Notes: generated by a model not told the origin, from the sequence alone. A stretch of DNA of 64,000 nucleotides from Bacillus sp. Marseille-P3661 (GCF_900240995.1 NZ_LT965953.1:393303-457302); one strand, 5' to 3'; positions 1 through 9,643 are shown, counted from the stretch's first letter. Translations and numbers: made by a program.

Positions 1-522
1 TTGATCATGGACGACTTTTAACAAGTTGCTTGCAACGCCCTGTCTCTCTAAATAGCGCTTGATGGCGAATGAAAAGAAGGGAATATACGTTGCTAAAATA
101 AAGCTTTTTTTAAACCTCGGCATGTACCCAGAGCTGCTTAATAACACGATTCCTTTAACTAGCTGTTGTTCCTTTTGTCCAGCCATTAATGCTATTTGTC
201 CACCCATCGAATGTCCAACAACAATACAGCTTGTAAAACCCAGTTTTTTTACAGATTCTATAACAAGCATTGCTAAGTTTTTATATGTATATTTAAATGT
301 TCTCGATTTCTCGCTCTTCCCAAAAGGCGGTAAATCAATATTGACAATGTTATAGTCTTTCTCAAAATAAGGGATTAATTTTCGATAACAAAATGTTGAG
401 GAAAGGGAACCATGAAGTAAAACGATAGTAAAGCTAGAGTTTTGGGCTTGCTTATTTACAATTAGCTCATAGTAAATGTCGATGTTTTCTACGGTCAGAA
501 ATGCATTTTGTTTTGTAACCAC
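1..522 (-). CDS. yugF: alpha/beta hydrolase YugF-like, C-terminus beyond the left edge
   Basis: Reading the minus strand from a GTG at 522 gives 174 uninterrupted codons to base 1, so the 3' part is missing. The protein begins MVTKQNAFLTVENIDIYYEL and shows the oxyanion-hole motif LLHGS and the nucleophile elbow GHSMGG (Ser nucleophile), followed by LLSSSGY. These are hallmarks of the alpha/beta hydrolase fold. The stretch DLPPFGKSEKSRTF closely resembles what I recall of B. subtilis YugF, and its position beside alaR/alaT fits the yugF-yugG-yugH order. An in-frame stop lies seven codons upstream of GTG 522, so that start is the only reasonable one, although its ribosome site is weak. The substrate is unknown. 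Confidence 0.85.
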   Translation of the reverse strand, partial: MVTKQNAFLTVENIDIYYELIVNKQAQNSSFTIVLLHGSLSSTFCYRKLIPYFEKDYNIVNIDLPPFGKSEKSRTFKYTYKNLAMLVIESVKKLGFTSCIVVGHSMGGQIALMAGQKEQQLVKGIVLLSSSGYMPRFKKSFILATYIPFFSFAIKRYLERQGVASNLLKVVHDQ

Positions 523-600
523 TTGTGCTATCTCAACCTTTCACATGATGTTGTGGCTTTATTAAACATTCAACCAATCTTCAGAATCAAATGGTTTGCA

Positions 601-649
601 TGTGACAAAGTTCATTTTGATTTTTATTAAATGAGAGTATTCTTATACT
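601..649 (+). promoter_or_regulatory. candidate Fnr-type half-conserved site and promoter
   Basis: TGTGA at 601-605 and the degenerate partner TCATT at 612-616 form an imperfect TGTGA-N6-TCACA site. A hexamer TATTCT at 638-643 lies where a site centred at -41.5 would place the -10 box. A better -10, TATACT, lies at 644-649. The hemerythrin gene follows at 699. Only one half-site is perfect, so regulation by the Fnr-like protein encoded at 28964 is tentative. Confidence 0.4.
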
Positions 650-698
650 ATCCATTAGGTTGCAGTTATATGTTATGTGAGGAAAAGGGGATGGAAAT

Positions 699-1259
699 AT
701 GGAAAAGGTTAAAGATTTTGGTACCTCTTCGCAATATGGTGGTGACAATCAAAATATAAAATTATCTGTGCCAATTCAACAATTAAAAGCTGAGCATGAA
801 CCATTATTAAAGCAGGTTCAGGGTATTTATGATTTAGTTGTTGAGCTGCAACAAAATTGTCTTGTCGATCAAAACTGGAATAAAAAATATTATCAATTGT
901 ATAAGTCTGTTGTGTCGTTTTTAAGTGAGTTAAAGCCCCACACATATCGTGAAGATCATTTCCTTTATCCGTTGCTCAATCGGTATTTACAGGATGATTC
1001 GGGTATGATTATGGTGATGGATTACGAACATAAAAATGCAAAACGTTCAATAAGACAGTTTATTGAAACAGTAGAAAATCGAACTCATCCGCTTAGCCCA
1101 ATAGAAGCCCTGTCTTTATTATCTTGTTTGGAAGTTGCTTATTTTACGATCGTCGAGCATTTTCGAAAAGAAGAGGCTGTTATTTTTCCTCTAGCAGAAC
1201 AAAACTTGAGTGAAGAAGATAAGGAAACATTATTGTTACAATTGAAAACGTTCGGATAA
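699..1259 (+). CDS. hemerythrin-like (HHE) domain protein
   Basis: This 186-residue soluble protein carries the His/Glu pattern of four-helix hemerythrin domains: AEHEP, then PHTYREDHFLYP, then DYEHKNAKR, then VEHFRKEEAVIFP near the C-terminus. Such domains bind a di-iron centre and are used for O2 or NO sensing, scavenging or iron-centre repair. The ATG follows AAAAGGGG at a good distance. The gene stands alone, with a terminator at 1313-1339. The nearby partial Fnr-like site suggests induction under low oxygen, which would fit a role in nitrosative stress beside denitrification genes. The exact function is unproven. Confidence 0.8.
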   Translation: MEKVKDFGTSSQYGGDNQNIKLSVPIQQLKAEHEPLLKQVQGIYDLVVELQQNCLVDQNWNKKYYQLYKSVVSFLSELKPHTYREDHFLYPLLNRYLQDDSGMIMVMDYEHKNAKRSIRQFIETVENRTHPLSPIEALSLLSCLEVAYFTIVEHFRKEEAVIFPLAEQNLSEEDKETLLLQLKTFG

Positions 1260-1312
1260 TCTAAACATTAGGGTTTTCGCCGATGATAACAGAGGATATT
1301 CATGCTTACCTT

Positions 1313-1339
1313 GCTTGAGGTCATTCCTCAAGCTTTTTT
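1313..1339 (+). terminator. Rho-independent terminator after the hemerythrin gene
   Basis: The arms GCTTGAGG (1313-1320) and CCTCAAGC (1326-1333) enclose a five-base loop and are followed by six T. Confidence 0.9.
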
Positions 1340-1708
1340 CCGTTAGCGGTGTTAGGTTCAGTCAGTTATTAGTTTCTATGGATTGATCCGATCCCCCTCA
1401 TTAGGAATAAAATCTCACATCATCTGCTATAATTGGCGTAGTACGGTATACAGGCAACCATATTTCTAAAATTGCATATCGTAAAGGAGTATGATTTTTA
1501 CGGTATCTGAACGTTTGACAACGAGTTAGACTTGGTTAACCTTTTTAAAGATATCCTGAAAGATAATCGAACAATTAGGTTAAAATAGCGGTATAGTTAA
1601 ACCTATTTAAATTTTATTAACTTTAAAATAAATTACCGCTAAAAATTGCTTGTATCTGTTATAATGGGTCTAAAAACAAAAACGATTCTTGAGGGGCGTG
1701 AAATAGCA
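1340..1708 (+). promoter_or_regulatory. non-coding leader of alaR with an extended -10 promoter
   Basis: No credible gene is seen here. An extended -10 element, TGTTATAAT, occupies 1657-1665. It lies downstream of upstream in-frame starts for the next gene, so transcription would begin near 1672. This supports the GTG start at 1709 for alaR. I see no convincing -35 element, as expected for an extended -10 promoter. Confidence 0.55.
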
Positions 1709-2203
1709 GTGGGTGAAAAAGAAATTGAAATTCTAGAGATTCTTGAAAAGAATGGTCGTTTACCGATAGAAGATTTAGCTAAAATGCTAGACATAACAGT
1801 TCAAGAAACGGAAACGATTATCAAGAAACTCGAGGATGACAACATCATCTTAAATTATTTAACAATTGTTGATTGGAATAAAGTTAACAAGGACCCTGGT
1901 GTAACAGCGATGATCGATGTAAAGGTAACCCCGAAACGGGACGTTGGTTTTGATGATATTGCTAAACGTATTTATCGATTCGAAGAAGTGAAGTCTGTCT
2001 ACTTAATGTCAGGTGCATATGACTTATCAATCGTTATTGAGGGTAGAAGTATACATGAGGTTTCGCGTTTCGTCTCTGAAAAATTATCTACATTAGATTC
2101 TGTTATATCGACAACTACTCACTTCATAATGAAAAAGTATAAGCATGATGGAACAATTTTTGGTGACGACGAGAAGGATCGTCGAATTGTGGTGACACCA
2201 TGA
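1709..2203 (+). CDS. alaR: Lrp/AsnC-family regulator AlaR (YugG)
   Basis: This 164-residue protein has an N-terminal winged helix-turn-helix (EIEILEILEKNGRLPIEDLAKML) and a C-terminal RAM/AsnC ligand domain ending in a charged tail. GTG 1709 is chosen because GAGGGG lies upstream and the promoter -10 at 1660 sits inside any longer version. The stop overlaps the ATG of the aminotransferase by four bases (ATGA), so the two are translationally coupled. In B. subtilis the matching pair yugG-yugH is alaR-alaT, an Lrp-type activator and its alanine aminotransferase. The same role is inferred from gene order and similarity recalled from memory. Confidence 0.88.
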   Translation: MGEKEIEILEILEKNGRLPIEDLAKMLDITVQETETIIKKLEDDNIILNYLTIVDWNKVNKDPGVTAMIDVKVTPKRDVGFDDIAKRIYRFEEVKSVYLMSGAYDLSIVIEGRSIHEVSRFVSEKLSTLDSVISTTTHFIMKKYKHDGTIFGDDEKDRRIVVTP

Positions 2204-3375
2204 GTAAGCACCACTATCTTTCCGATACAGTAATCGATTTAAAACCATCAGGAATTCGCCGCTTTTTCGATTTAGCTGCCGGTATGGAAGGTGTTATTTC
2301 TTTAGGCGTAGGTGAACCAGACTTTGTGACATCGTGGTCCATTCGTGAGGCAAGTATTCTTTCATTAGAGGAAGGTTATACGGCTTATACAGCAAATGCA
2401 GGACTATTAGAATTACGTGAAGAAATTTCAAGGTATATGGTTAACAAATTTGGTGTTAAGTATAGTCCAAAAGAGGAAGTGATCGTAACAGTTGGTGCAA
2501 GCCAAGCATTAGATATTACTTTCCGTGCGATTCTTAATCCTGGTGACGAGGTCATTATTGTTGAACCATGTTTCGTTGCGTATGAATCGATAGTTAAGCT
2601 AGCTGGTGGAGTTCCAGTTTCGGTTCAAACATCAAGTCAGGATGAATTTAAACTGCAGCCTGAACAAATTGAGGCTGTTATAACGCCACGTACAAAAGCG
2701 ATCTTGATTTGTACACCAAATAATCCAACAGGTTCAGTTCTTGTAAAAGAAGAGCTCGAAAAAATAGCGGAAATCGTTGAAAAGTATGATCTTCTTGTTA
2801 TTTCTGATGAAATCTATGCAGAACTATGCTATGACCAAGATTATACGAGTTTCGCGAAGATTGATAGAATGCACGAAAGAACGATTGTAATCAATGGTTT
2901 TTCTAAAGGCTTTGCAATGACAGGCTGGCGACTAGGTTTCGCTGTTGGTCCTAAAGAGTTTATCCAAGCGATGTTAAAAATTCATCAGCATACAATGATG
3001 TGTGCTCCAACAATGGCGCAATATGGTGCGATTGAAGGGTTGAAAAACGGCATGCAAGATGTGGCTGACATGAAAAAAAGCTATAATCGCCGCCGAAATT
3101 ATTTTGTTAAATCACTAAATGAAATCGGTTTAGATTGTTATATGCCGGGCGGAGCTTTTTATGCATTTCCTTCCATTAAAAGAACAGGTATGACGTCGGA
3201 AGAATTTGCTGAGAATCTTTTAAAAGAAGAAAAGGTTGCGGTAGTGCCTGGTAACGTTTTTGGAGCAAGCGGTGAAGGACATATCCGCTGTTCATATGCT
3301 TCATCAATTGAGCAGCTCCAAGAAGCGATCAAGCGAATGAAACATTTTATTGAACAATTACAGATTAATGTATGA
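2200..3375 (+). CDS. alaT: alanine aminotransferase AlaT (PLP fold-type I)
   Basis: This 391-residue class I/II aminotransferase makes alanine from pyruvate and glutamate in its B. subtilis counterpart. The sequence shows the substrate motif LKPSGIRRFFDLA, the tyrosine/asparagine region CTPNNPTGS, the aspartate motif ISDEIYAEL and the PLP-lysine motif NGFSKGFAMTGWRLG. The C-terminal RCSYA motif carries the carboxylate-binding Arg. Length matches YugH-type enzymes. Because related enzymes act on N-acetyl-diaminopimelate (PatA), substrate assignment rests mainly on pairing with alaR. Confidence 0.88.
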   Translation: MSKHHYLSDTVIDLKPSGIRRFFDLAAGMEGVISLGVGEPDFVTSWSIREASILSLEEGYTAYTANAGLLELREEISRYMVNKFGVKYSPKEEVIVTVGASQALDITFRAILNPGDEVIIVEPCFVAYESIVKLAGGVPVSVQTSSQDEFKLQPEQIEAVITPRTKAILICTPNNPTGSVLVKEELEKIAEIVEKYDLLVISDEIYAELCYDQDYTSFAKIDRMHERTIVINGFSKGFAMTGWRLGFAVGPKEFIQAMLKIHQHTMMCAPTMAQYGAIEGLKNGMQDVADMKKSYNRRRNYFVKSLNEIGLDCYMPGGAFYAFPSIKRTGMTSEEFAENLLKEEKVAVVPGNVFGASGEGHIRCSYASSIEQLQEAIKRMKHFIEQLQINV

Positions 3376-3504
3376 TAATATGTTTATGGGGTTTGCATAC
3401 TAAGAAGTATTAACATGGGGTGTCTTCATGGCATCCCATTCATTTTACCGTTCTATGAAATTTTTTTTATTAATAATGTGGTGCTTGAGAAATAAAAATT
3501 CATT

Positions 3505-3590
3505 AAAAAACACGTGTGCCCGTAATGGCAAATTACGATGTCCTTAAAGGGATGACCAAGGCCCTCTTTTCTTATACTTTAATTCTTTAG
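3505..3590. repeat. dispersed intergenic element, copy A (inverted relative to copy B)
   Basis: The reverse complement of this stretch matches 15034-15122. A 26-base AT-rich block (about 3563-3588) is identical, and shorter blocks GGTCATC, GGACATCG and CGTGTTTTT are shared in the same order. Unlike the flanks, it contains nested hairpin potential, for example CGTAAT (3521-3526) with ATTACG (3532-3537). It lies in the 398-base gap before gnd, where no gene is visible. It could be a structured RNA or a non-autonomous repeat. Confidence 0.65.
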
Positions 3591-3773
3591 TGAAGTTAAA
3601 CATACTTAAAGTATAATAAAGGGTCGTTAATAAATGGTAGATATGTGTAAACTAAATATGTATATGGCCTTTATACGTTTCAATGAGGAATTCCTTATTT
3701 CTTTAATAGCATTGATTTATATTTTATGGTAAAGATAACAAATATGATATTTATTGAAAGGATGTAGCTACAT

Positions 3774-5180
3774 ATGAAACAACAACAAATCGGGGTAGTA
3801 GGATTAGCAGTAATGGGTAAAAACCTTGCTTTAAATATGGAGAGCAGAGGCTATTCAGTTGCCGTATATAACCGCTCACCTGAAAAAACGAAAGAAATGA
3901 TGGCTGAAGCAAGTGGAAAGAACGTAAAGGATACATATAGCCTAGAGGAATTTGTTCAATCATTAGAGTCACCGCGAAAAATTATGATCATGGTCAAAGC
4001 GGGTGTACCAACTGATGCTACGATTGAGCAACTTGTACCTCTATTAGATAAAGGTGATATTTTAATTGATGGCGGGAACGCCTATTTTGTAGATACAATG
4101 AGACGGAGTAAGGAATTAGCGGAAAAGGGCCTTCATTTTATCGGAACAGGGGTTTCTGGTGGTGAAGAAGGTGCTTTAAAAGGACCATCGATAATGCCAG
4201 GTGGCCAAGAAGAAGCTTATGAGTTTGTACGTCCAATTTTCGAAGCGATTTCTGCAAAGGTTGATAACGAGCCTTGTACAACATATATTGGACCGGATGG
4301 CGCGGGTCACTATGTAAAAATGGTCCATAACGGAATTGAATATGGTGATATGCAATTAATTTGTGAGGCATATTCAATTATGGCAAATGTTCTTGGTTTA
4401 GATGCGAATGAGTTACATTCAGTATTTTCTGAGTGGAACAAAGGCGAGTTAGACAGTTATTTAATTGAAATTACAGCAGATATCTTTACAAAAACAGACG
4501 ATGAAACTGGTAAGCCAATGGTAGATGTCATTTTAGATACGGCCGGACAAAAAGGTACGGGAAAATGGACAAGTCAAAGTGCATTAGATTTAGGTGTACC
4601 ACTTCCGATTATTACAGAATCTGTATTTGCAAGATTTATTTCAGCAATGAAAGATGAAAGAGTTCGTGCAAGCAAAATTTTAACAGGTCCATCAACTAAC
4701 GGATACGAGGGCGATAAATCCGAGTTAATTGAAGCTATTCGGAAAGCACTTTATATGAGTAAAATTTGTTCGTATGCACAAGGTTTTGCGCAAATGCGAG
4801 CTGCCTCTGAAGAATATAACTGGGATCTAAAATACGGGAATATCGCGATGATTTTCAGAGGTGGATGCATTATCCGTGCACAATTTTTACAAAAAATCAA
4901 AGAAGCATATGACAAAGATCCACAGCTTGCCAATTTATTATTAGATCCATACTTTAAAGATATCGTTACAGAATATCAAGAATCACTTCGTAAAGTTTTG
5001 AATGTTGCTGTTAACCATGGTATACCTGTACCAGGCTTGGCAAGTGCATTATCTTACTTTGATAGCTATCGTTCAGAACGTTTACCAGCTAACCTTTTAC
5101 AAGCACAAAGAGATTACTTTGGTGCGCACACATATGAACGTGTAGACAAAGAAGGAACATTCCATACACAGTGGTTTTAA
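3774..5180 (+). CDS. gnd: 6-phosphogluconate dehydrogenase, decarboxylating
   Basis: This 468-residue enzyme converts 6-phosphogluconate to ribulose 5-phosphate, CO2 and NAD(P)H in the oxidative pentose phosphate pathway. The N-terminal Rossmann fold begins [15 protein letters not shown], with NRSPEK after the second strand (an Arg as in NADP-dependent forms). The catalytic motif [18 protein letters not shown] and the [13 protein letters not shown] helix are intact. The C-terminal tail [15 protein letters not shown] is typical of the family. ATG 3774 follows GAAAGGATG. It is monocistronic, with a strong terminator at 5203. Confidence 0.95.
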   Translation: MKQQQIGVVGLAVMGKNLALNMESRGYSVAVYNRSPEKTKEMMAEASGKNVKDTYSLEEFVQSLESPRKIMIMVKAGVPTDATIEQLVPLLDKGDILIDGGNAYFVDTMRRSKELAEKGLHFIGTGVSGGEEGALKGPSIMPGGQEEAYEFVRPIFEAISAKVDNEPCTTYIGPDGAGHYVKMVHNGIEYGDMQLICEAYSIMANVLGLDANELHSVFSEWNKGELDSYLIEITADIFTKTDDETGKPMVDVILDTAGQKGTGKWTSQSALDLGVPLPIITESVFARFISAMKDERVRASKILTGPSTNGYEGDKSELIEAIRKALYMSKICSYAQGFAQMRAASEEYNWDLKYGNIAMIFRGGCIIRAQFLQKIKEAYDKDPQLANLLLDPYFKDIVTEYQESLRKVLNVAVNHGIPVPGLASALSYFDSYRSERLPANLLQAQRDYFGAHTYERVDKEGTFHTQWF

Positions 5181-5202
5181 AATAAATAATATTATATTAG
5201 CA

Positions 5203-5239
5203 AGGACATTACATGTTTAGTTTATGTAATGTCCTTTTT
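5203..5239 (+). terminator. terminator of gnd
   Basis: Twelve-base arms AGGACATTACAT (5203-5214) and ATGTAATGTCCT (5224-5235) are followed by a T tract. Confidence 0.93.
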
Positions 5240-5440
5240 GTTAAGTTGGGATTAATTTTCTAGGTCTTTTTTCTTATGTAGTTCATTACAAGAGATTATT
5301 ATCTTTATGTTGTGGCTAAAATGCTATTGAGATTATGAAAAGAATAACGAATCAAGTCGTATTTAGTAGTATCGAAAATAGTCTTTATTTTCTTTCTATT
5401 ATTTCGTTACATCTAGAAATAGAAGGTGGATTTCAACAGT

Positions 5441-6565
5441 ATGGTTCGTATTACTAAAATCCAATTATTTTCACTAATTATGTTATTTGAAATTGGGAGT
5501 ACAACTCTATTTGCTTTAGGGATTGGAGCGAAACAAGATGCATGGATTGTTGTGTTAGTTTCTTCATTTGTAGGAGGACTCCTCTTATGGGTATATACAC
5601 AAGTTTCTAAGTATTACCCAAATCAGAACTTTGCTGAAATTTTAAATCAGGTTCTAGGAAAAAGATTAGCGGCACCGTTGCTGCTTTTATTTGGACTTTA
5701 TTTTTTAAGTGGTGCTAGCCATAATTTTTACGAATTTGGTCATTTAATCAAAGTGACAGCGCTGCCGAAGACTCCACTTTTAGTTATCTTGTATTTATAT
5801 ATCATAGCTGCTATCTATATTCTTAATTTAGGATTTGAAGTTTTTGCTCGTACTGCAGAGATTTTATTTCCGGTTTTTTTAATTTTCTTAGCAGCCATCT
5901 ATATTATCACGCTTATCTCAGGTAACTTTAATCTTAGTGAACTGCTTCCAGTACTAGGTCATGGTTTATCTCCGGTCATATCGGAATTATATCGAGTAAT
6001 TGCTTTTCCTTATGGAGAGATGCTCGTATTTCTAATGTATTGGCACTATGTAGAGCAACCACAAGTAATAAAAAAAGTAGCATTTTCAGCGTTAGTTCTA
6101 TCCACATTAGCTATTATTTTAACGTTGATTGCGATCATTGCTGTATTAGGTGTAAATCTTGCTGGAAACGCCGAAATTCCATTGTTAGAAACCATACTTT
6201 CAATAAATATAGCGGATATTATTACAAATTTAGATATGATCGCTGTATTAATTATGTTTATTGGTGGTTTCTATAAAATGTCTATCCATTTTTATGGATT
6301 TGTTCTAGCGATAACCTGGCTATTGAATACTAAAAGTTCTAAAAAAATTATGATCGTTACAGGAATGCTGTTTCCTTTATACGTTAGCTACCGATTTCCA
6401 GGGCTAGATTATAAACATTGGAAAGGCGATATAGATATGTATACTATATTATTATATTCATTTATACCCATTCTGCTTTTAATCCTTATATATATTAAAA
6501 GAAAGAGACATTGGGGTTATCCTCAAAAGGAGAATTCAAATGCAAAACATACAGACAATATTTAG
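5441..6565 (+). CDS. GerB-family spore germinant receptor subunit (transporter-like)
   Basis: This 374-residue, very hydrophobic protein opens with VRITKIQLFSLIMLFEIGST, the signature N-terminus of the GerAB/GerKB family, which has an amino-acid/polyamine transporter fold. In germinant receptors this subunit holds the nutrient-binding pocket in the spore inner membrane. A GTG at 5426 is also in frame, but AGAAGGTGG fits ATG 5441 better. Its expected partners, GerA- and GerC-type subunits, lie on the opposite strand just downstream. This is unusual, since tricistronic A-B-C operons are the norm. Which germinant is recognised cannot be read from sequence. Confidence 0.9.
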   Translation: MVRITKIQLFSLIMLFEIGSTTLFALGIGAKQDAWIVVLVSSFVGGLLLWVYTQVSKYYPNQNFAEILNQVLGKRLAAPLLLLFGLYFLSGASHNFYEFGHLIKVTALPKTPLLVILYLYIIAAIYILNLGFEVFARTAEILFPVFLIFLAAIYIITLISGNFNLSELLPVLGHGLSPVISELYRVIAFPYGEMLVFLMYWHYVEQPQVIKKVAFSALVLSTLAIILTLIAIIAVLGVNLAGNAEIPLLETILSINIADIITNLDMIAVLIMFIGGFYKMSIHFYGFVLAITWLLNTKSSKKIMIVTGMLFPLYVSYRFPGLDYKHWKGDIDMYTILLYSFIPILLLILIYIKRKRHWGYPQKENSNAKHTDNI

Positions 6566-6671
6566 AGAAGATATTCATTCAGGCGTTATGCTTCTAGGCG
6601 GTGGCACTTATGTTTTGATATTAGTATTTGTAATATTCTTCCGTTTGATTGTTTCAATCATGAAACGGTAA
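6540..6671 (+). CDS. 43-residue membrane peptide beside the germinant receptor
   Basis: The sequence starts MQNIQTIFREDIHSGVMLLG and is followed by one hydrophobic helix ending FFRLIVSIMKR. A strong ribosome site, AAAAGGAG, lies seven bases before the ATG. The ORF overlaps the 3' end of the gerB-type gene by 26 bases in another frame, which suggests coupled translation. Small membrane peptides occur in other Bacillus germinant-receptor operons. I do not recognise a specific family. It stops only seven bases before the convergent gerC-type gene. Confidence 0.6.
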   Translation: MQNIQTIFREDIHSGVMLLGGGTYVLILVFVIFFRLIVSIMKR

Positions 6672-6709
6672 AGACCGTTTATTCCTCTGGTTTAAACGGT
6701 CCTTTCATT
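6663..6709. terminator. inverted repeats at the gerB/gerC convergence
   Basis: AAACGGT (6663-6669) can pair with ACCGTTT just downstream. Alternatively GACCGTTTA (6673-6681) pairs with TAAACGGTC (about 6702-6710). These mutually exclusive hairpins overlap the two stop codons. There is no long T tract, so termination is plausible but not certain. Confidence 0.4.
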
Positions 6710-7848
6710 AAGCCTGAACTTGTTATATTTACATTCACATTTAAGGAATAGGGTACCTCAGCAAATCTTTCTGACCAGTCCTCTTTTACACGATTCCATG
6801 TATCAGGATCCTCTTTATTTAATGTTGTACCAAATCCAAATATGTCGGCTTGAAGTGATTGGGCTTTATTGATTGCCTTATTAATTTCTTCTTCGATGAT
6901 TTTTTTATTTTCTTTTTCAAGTGCATCCAGATAATCTACTAATTGTTTTGAGCTTTCAAAGGTTTCGGTTGCCTGTTGTTCTGTTAGTAATCCTTCTTGT
7001 GTGATATCAATTGTAAAGGAAATTCGCTCACCGTTTACTTCAGGTTTAATGGTGGCATCCATTTTTGTTACTTCTACCGTTGCGTACTTGTTCTCATGTA
7101 ATAGTGATGGAAGGGAAATTGCACCGGTCTCAATATCACCTTTTACCCATCTATACCCTCTTGTTTCACTATCATTCAAAAACCCTACTAATTTATCTCC
7201 TTTAAATACAGCGCCACCAGAAAGCTTTACGTTTTTTTTCTGTGAACTGTTTTCATTGTCTTCAATATTTAAAACACCAGCTACAGGATCAATTCCCTCT
7301 GCTAAAGAATCTTTATAATACGAAAGCATATTGATGGAGGTAGAGTTTAAATGATGCGGCGTGTTTTCAAATACATTTTTTAAAAAGTTAGCTGGAATGC
7401 GGGATACTCCCATAGTTTTAGTTTCTAATATTTTTCTTGCACTTGTATCTTTCGTAATACCAATCCAAACATATCCTCTTATTTCTTTTCCTCTTTGAAA
7501 AGAATCCAAAATTGGCAGCAGTCCTTCTTTTGCCAATTCCTCGCTAATGATAATCACTTTATTATGAGCATAAAATCCGCGCCGATCGACAATTTGATTA
7601 GTTTTTCTTATCGCTTCAAAAATTGTCTTTCCAGTTGTAGATACAAGTAAAAATGGCTTATCGGGACTAGGTGTTTGTGTGCTTTCAGCAGCAGGTTTTA
7701 AAACTTGCGAAGTAAATAAAAAATCTCCCGTATCCTGATCTTTATCAATACCGATCGCTGCCACAATTCCAATTTGATTTAGTTCTTTTCTATCCCAACA
7801 TCCAGATAATAAAAGTATACATAGGATAACGAATATAGTCCGTCTCAA
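6679..7848 (-). CDS. GerC-family spore germinant receptor lipoprotein
   Basis: This 389-residue protein has a lipoprotein signal peptide with lipobox LLSGC (start MRRTIFVILCILLLSGCWDR). The CWDRKELNQIGIVAAIGID motif is diagnostic of Ger(x)C proteins. The C-terminal three-domain fold is supported by length. After diacylglycerol addition at the Cys, the protein sits on the outer face of the spore inner membrane as subunit C of a germinant receptor. It overlaps the upstream gerA-type gene by four bases, so the two form one operon. Confidence 0.92.
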   Translation of the reverse strand: MRRTIFVILCILLLSGCWDRKELNQIGIVAAIGIDKDQDTGDFLFTSQVLKPAAESTQTPSPDKPFLLVSTTGKTIFEAIRKTNQIVDRRGFYAHNKVIIISEELAKEGLLPILDSFQRGKEIRGYVWIGITKDTSARKILETKTMGVSRIPANFLKNVFENTPHHLNSTSINMLSYYKDSLAEGIDPVAGVLNIEDNENSSQKKNVKLSGGAVFKGDKLVGFLNDSETRGYRWVKGDIETGAISLPSLLHENKYATVEVTKMDATIKPEVNGERISFTIDITQEGLLTEQQATETFESSKQLVDYLDALEKENKKIIEEEINKAINKAQSLQADIFGFGTTLNKEDPDTWNRVKEDWSERFAEVPYSLNVNVNITSSGLMKGPFKPEE

Positions 7849-9491
7849 ATTTGCCCATCCCCTTCAGTAGTAGGTTTAGTAGGCTTATTTTGTAAATTTT
7901 GTTTTTTTGACTTTTTCCACGTTATCGTCTGGGGTCTGGATTTATGGAACCATAAGGGCATCCGAATCAAAGAGTCCTTCCATTCACTCCAGATAATGGG
8001 AGCTTGTGGAGATAAATAGGGAGTACCAAATGAACGTAAAGAACACATATGTCCTAACAACATTAAAAATCCCATTAATATTCCATATAAACCTAATGCA
8101 CCTGCTAAGATCATAAGTAGAAAGCGTGATAGTATATTGGCATCATTTAATGATGGAACAACGAAACCACAAATCCCAGTAAGAGCTACCACGATTACCA
8201 TCGGTGCACTGACAAATCCAGCTTGCACTGCTGCCTCGCCTATTACTAATGCTCCAACAATACTAATTGCTGCTCCAACTGGCCGTGGCATCCTAACCCC
8301 CGCCTCGCGAAGAATTTCAAAGACAATGGCCATTAGCATTGCTTCAATAAATGTTGGAAACGGTACTTTTTCTTCCGCTGCGGCCATTGTTGTAAGTAGG
8401 AGAGCAGGTACCATTTCATGATGGAAGGTTGTCAGGGCTATATATATTGCAGGGGTTGCAACAGTTAAAAATAATGATAGTAAGCGTAATAGCCTTATGA
8501 GTGATGATAAATATGGCCGTGAATAGTAATCTTCGCCAACCTGAAGATTTTCAACGAAAACATGCGGAACGGTTAATACAAATGGTGTGCCATCACAAAA
8601 TACGGCAACTCTTCCTTCTAGCAACTTACCAGCTATTTTATCAGGTTTTTCACTATTCGCTACTGTTGGAAAAATAGAATAAGGATGATCTTCAATAAAT
8701 TGTTCGATATAGCCTGATTCTAAAATAATATCTGTATCAATTGCGTTTAATCGTTTTTTTACTTCATCTACTACTTTGGGATTTGCAATACCATTTATAT
8801 AGCCAATTCGAATATTCGTTTTTGTTTGTTTCCCTAGTTTCATACCCTCAAAGATTAAATTCGGATTATTGATTTTTCTACGAATTAAAGAAGTGTTTAC
8901 CTTTAAAATTTCATTAAAACCTTCTCGTGGCCCTCTAACGCTTGATTCTGTATCCGGTTCCTCAACATTTCTAGCTTCATATCCTTGGGTACTTACAAGT
9001 AGTGCGGTATCATATCCCTCTATTAAAACAAGTGTTTCGCCCATTAAAATACTTTCTGTAACCGCATCTATTTTCCGTTCTTCCTTAATACTAGATGTGC
9101 TTAATATCCTCTTTTTTAGAATTGTTAGAAAGTCCTCGGTTTCAGCAAAGGAATACCTATTGGACATTACCGTGAAATCGGGTTCCATTAATGACTTTAC
9201 TACATGTAAATTAATATAAGCCTCACTAACAAGCCCATCAATAAAACAAATAAAGACATTAACTTTTTTTGTTGATACAAATTCAATTTCTCTATACTTC
9301 ACATCATCACTTTTGCCTAATATGCTTTTAAGAGTATTTATATTATAGTTTAAATTTTTATCAATAAGATTATGATCTTGTGTTGTAGGAAGCTGTTCGA
9401 CAGTATTAGAATTTGGAGCAGCTTGCTTATTTTGAGCGGCATTTTTTCTGAATAACTCAATTTTTTTAGTATACCGAAACTTTTTCACCAT
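7845..9491 (-). CDS. GerA-family spore germinant receptor subunit
   Basis: This 548-residue protein has a hydrophilic N-terminal domain (about residues 1-290), then a membrane domain rich in motifs such as PAIYIALTTFHHEMVPA and FPTFIEAMLMAIVFEILREAG that typify GerAA/GerKA. The charged C-terminal tail is Lys/Pro/Thr rich. The N-terminal domain is involved in oligomerisation and channel function in characterised receptors. It is the first gene of the minus-strand pair with the gerC-type lipoprotein. The B subunit is supplied by the opposite-strand gene at 5441. Confidence 0.92.
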   Translation of the reverse strand: MVKKFRYTKKIELFRKNAAQNKQAAPNSNTVEQLPTTQDHNLIDKNLNYNINTLKSILGKSDDVKYREIEFVSTKKVNVFICFIDGLVSEAYINLHVVKSLMEPDFTVMSNRYSFAETEDFLTILKKRILSTSSIKEERKIDAVTESILMGETLVLIEGYDTALLVSTQGYEARNVEEPDTESSVRGPREGFNEILKVNTSLIRRKINNPNLIFEGMKLGKQTKTNIRIGYINGIANPKVVDEVKKRLNAIDTDIILESGYIEQFIEDHPYSIFPTVANSEKPDKIAGKLLEGRVAVFCDGTPFVLTVPHVFVENLQVGEDYYSRPYLSSLIRLLRLLSLFLTVATPAIYIALTTFHHEMVPALLLTTMAAAEEKVPFPTFIEAMLMAIVFEILREAGVRMPRPVGAAISIVGALVIGEAAVQAGFVSAPMVIVVALTGICGFVVPSLNDANILSRFLLMILAGALGLYGILMGFLMLLGHMCSLRSFGTPYLSPQAPIIWSEWKDSLIRMPLWFHKSRPQTITWKKSKKQNLQNKPTKPTTEGDGQI

Positions 9492-9643
9492 CTTTTTCCT
9501 CTTTCAAGTAAGTTTATTCATTTTATTATCTGTAAAAAGAAGAAGAAAATTCCATACGGGTAAATTTATTTAGTAAAAGCCTAGTAAATAATTAGGGGAA
9601 TGTAGAAGGGGGAGAAGAATTGGGTTTGCTCAATGGCATAATA

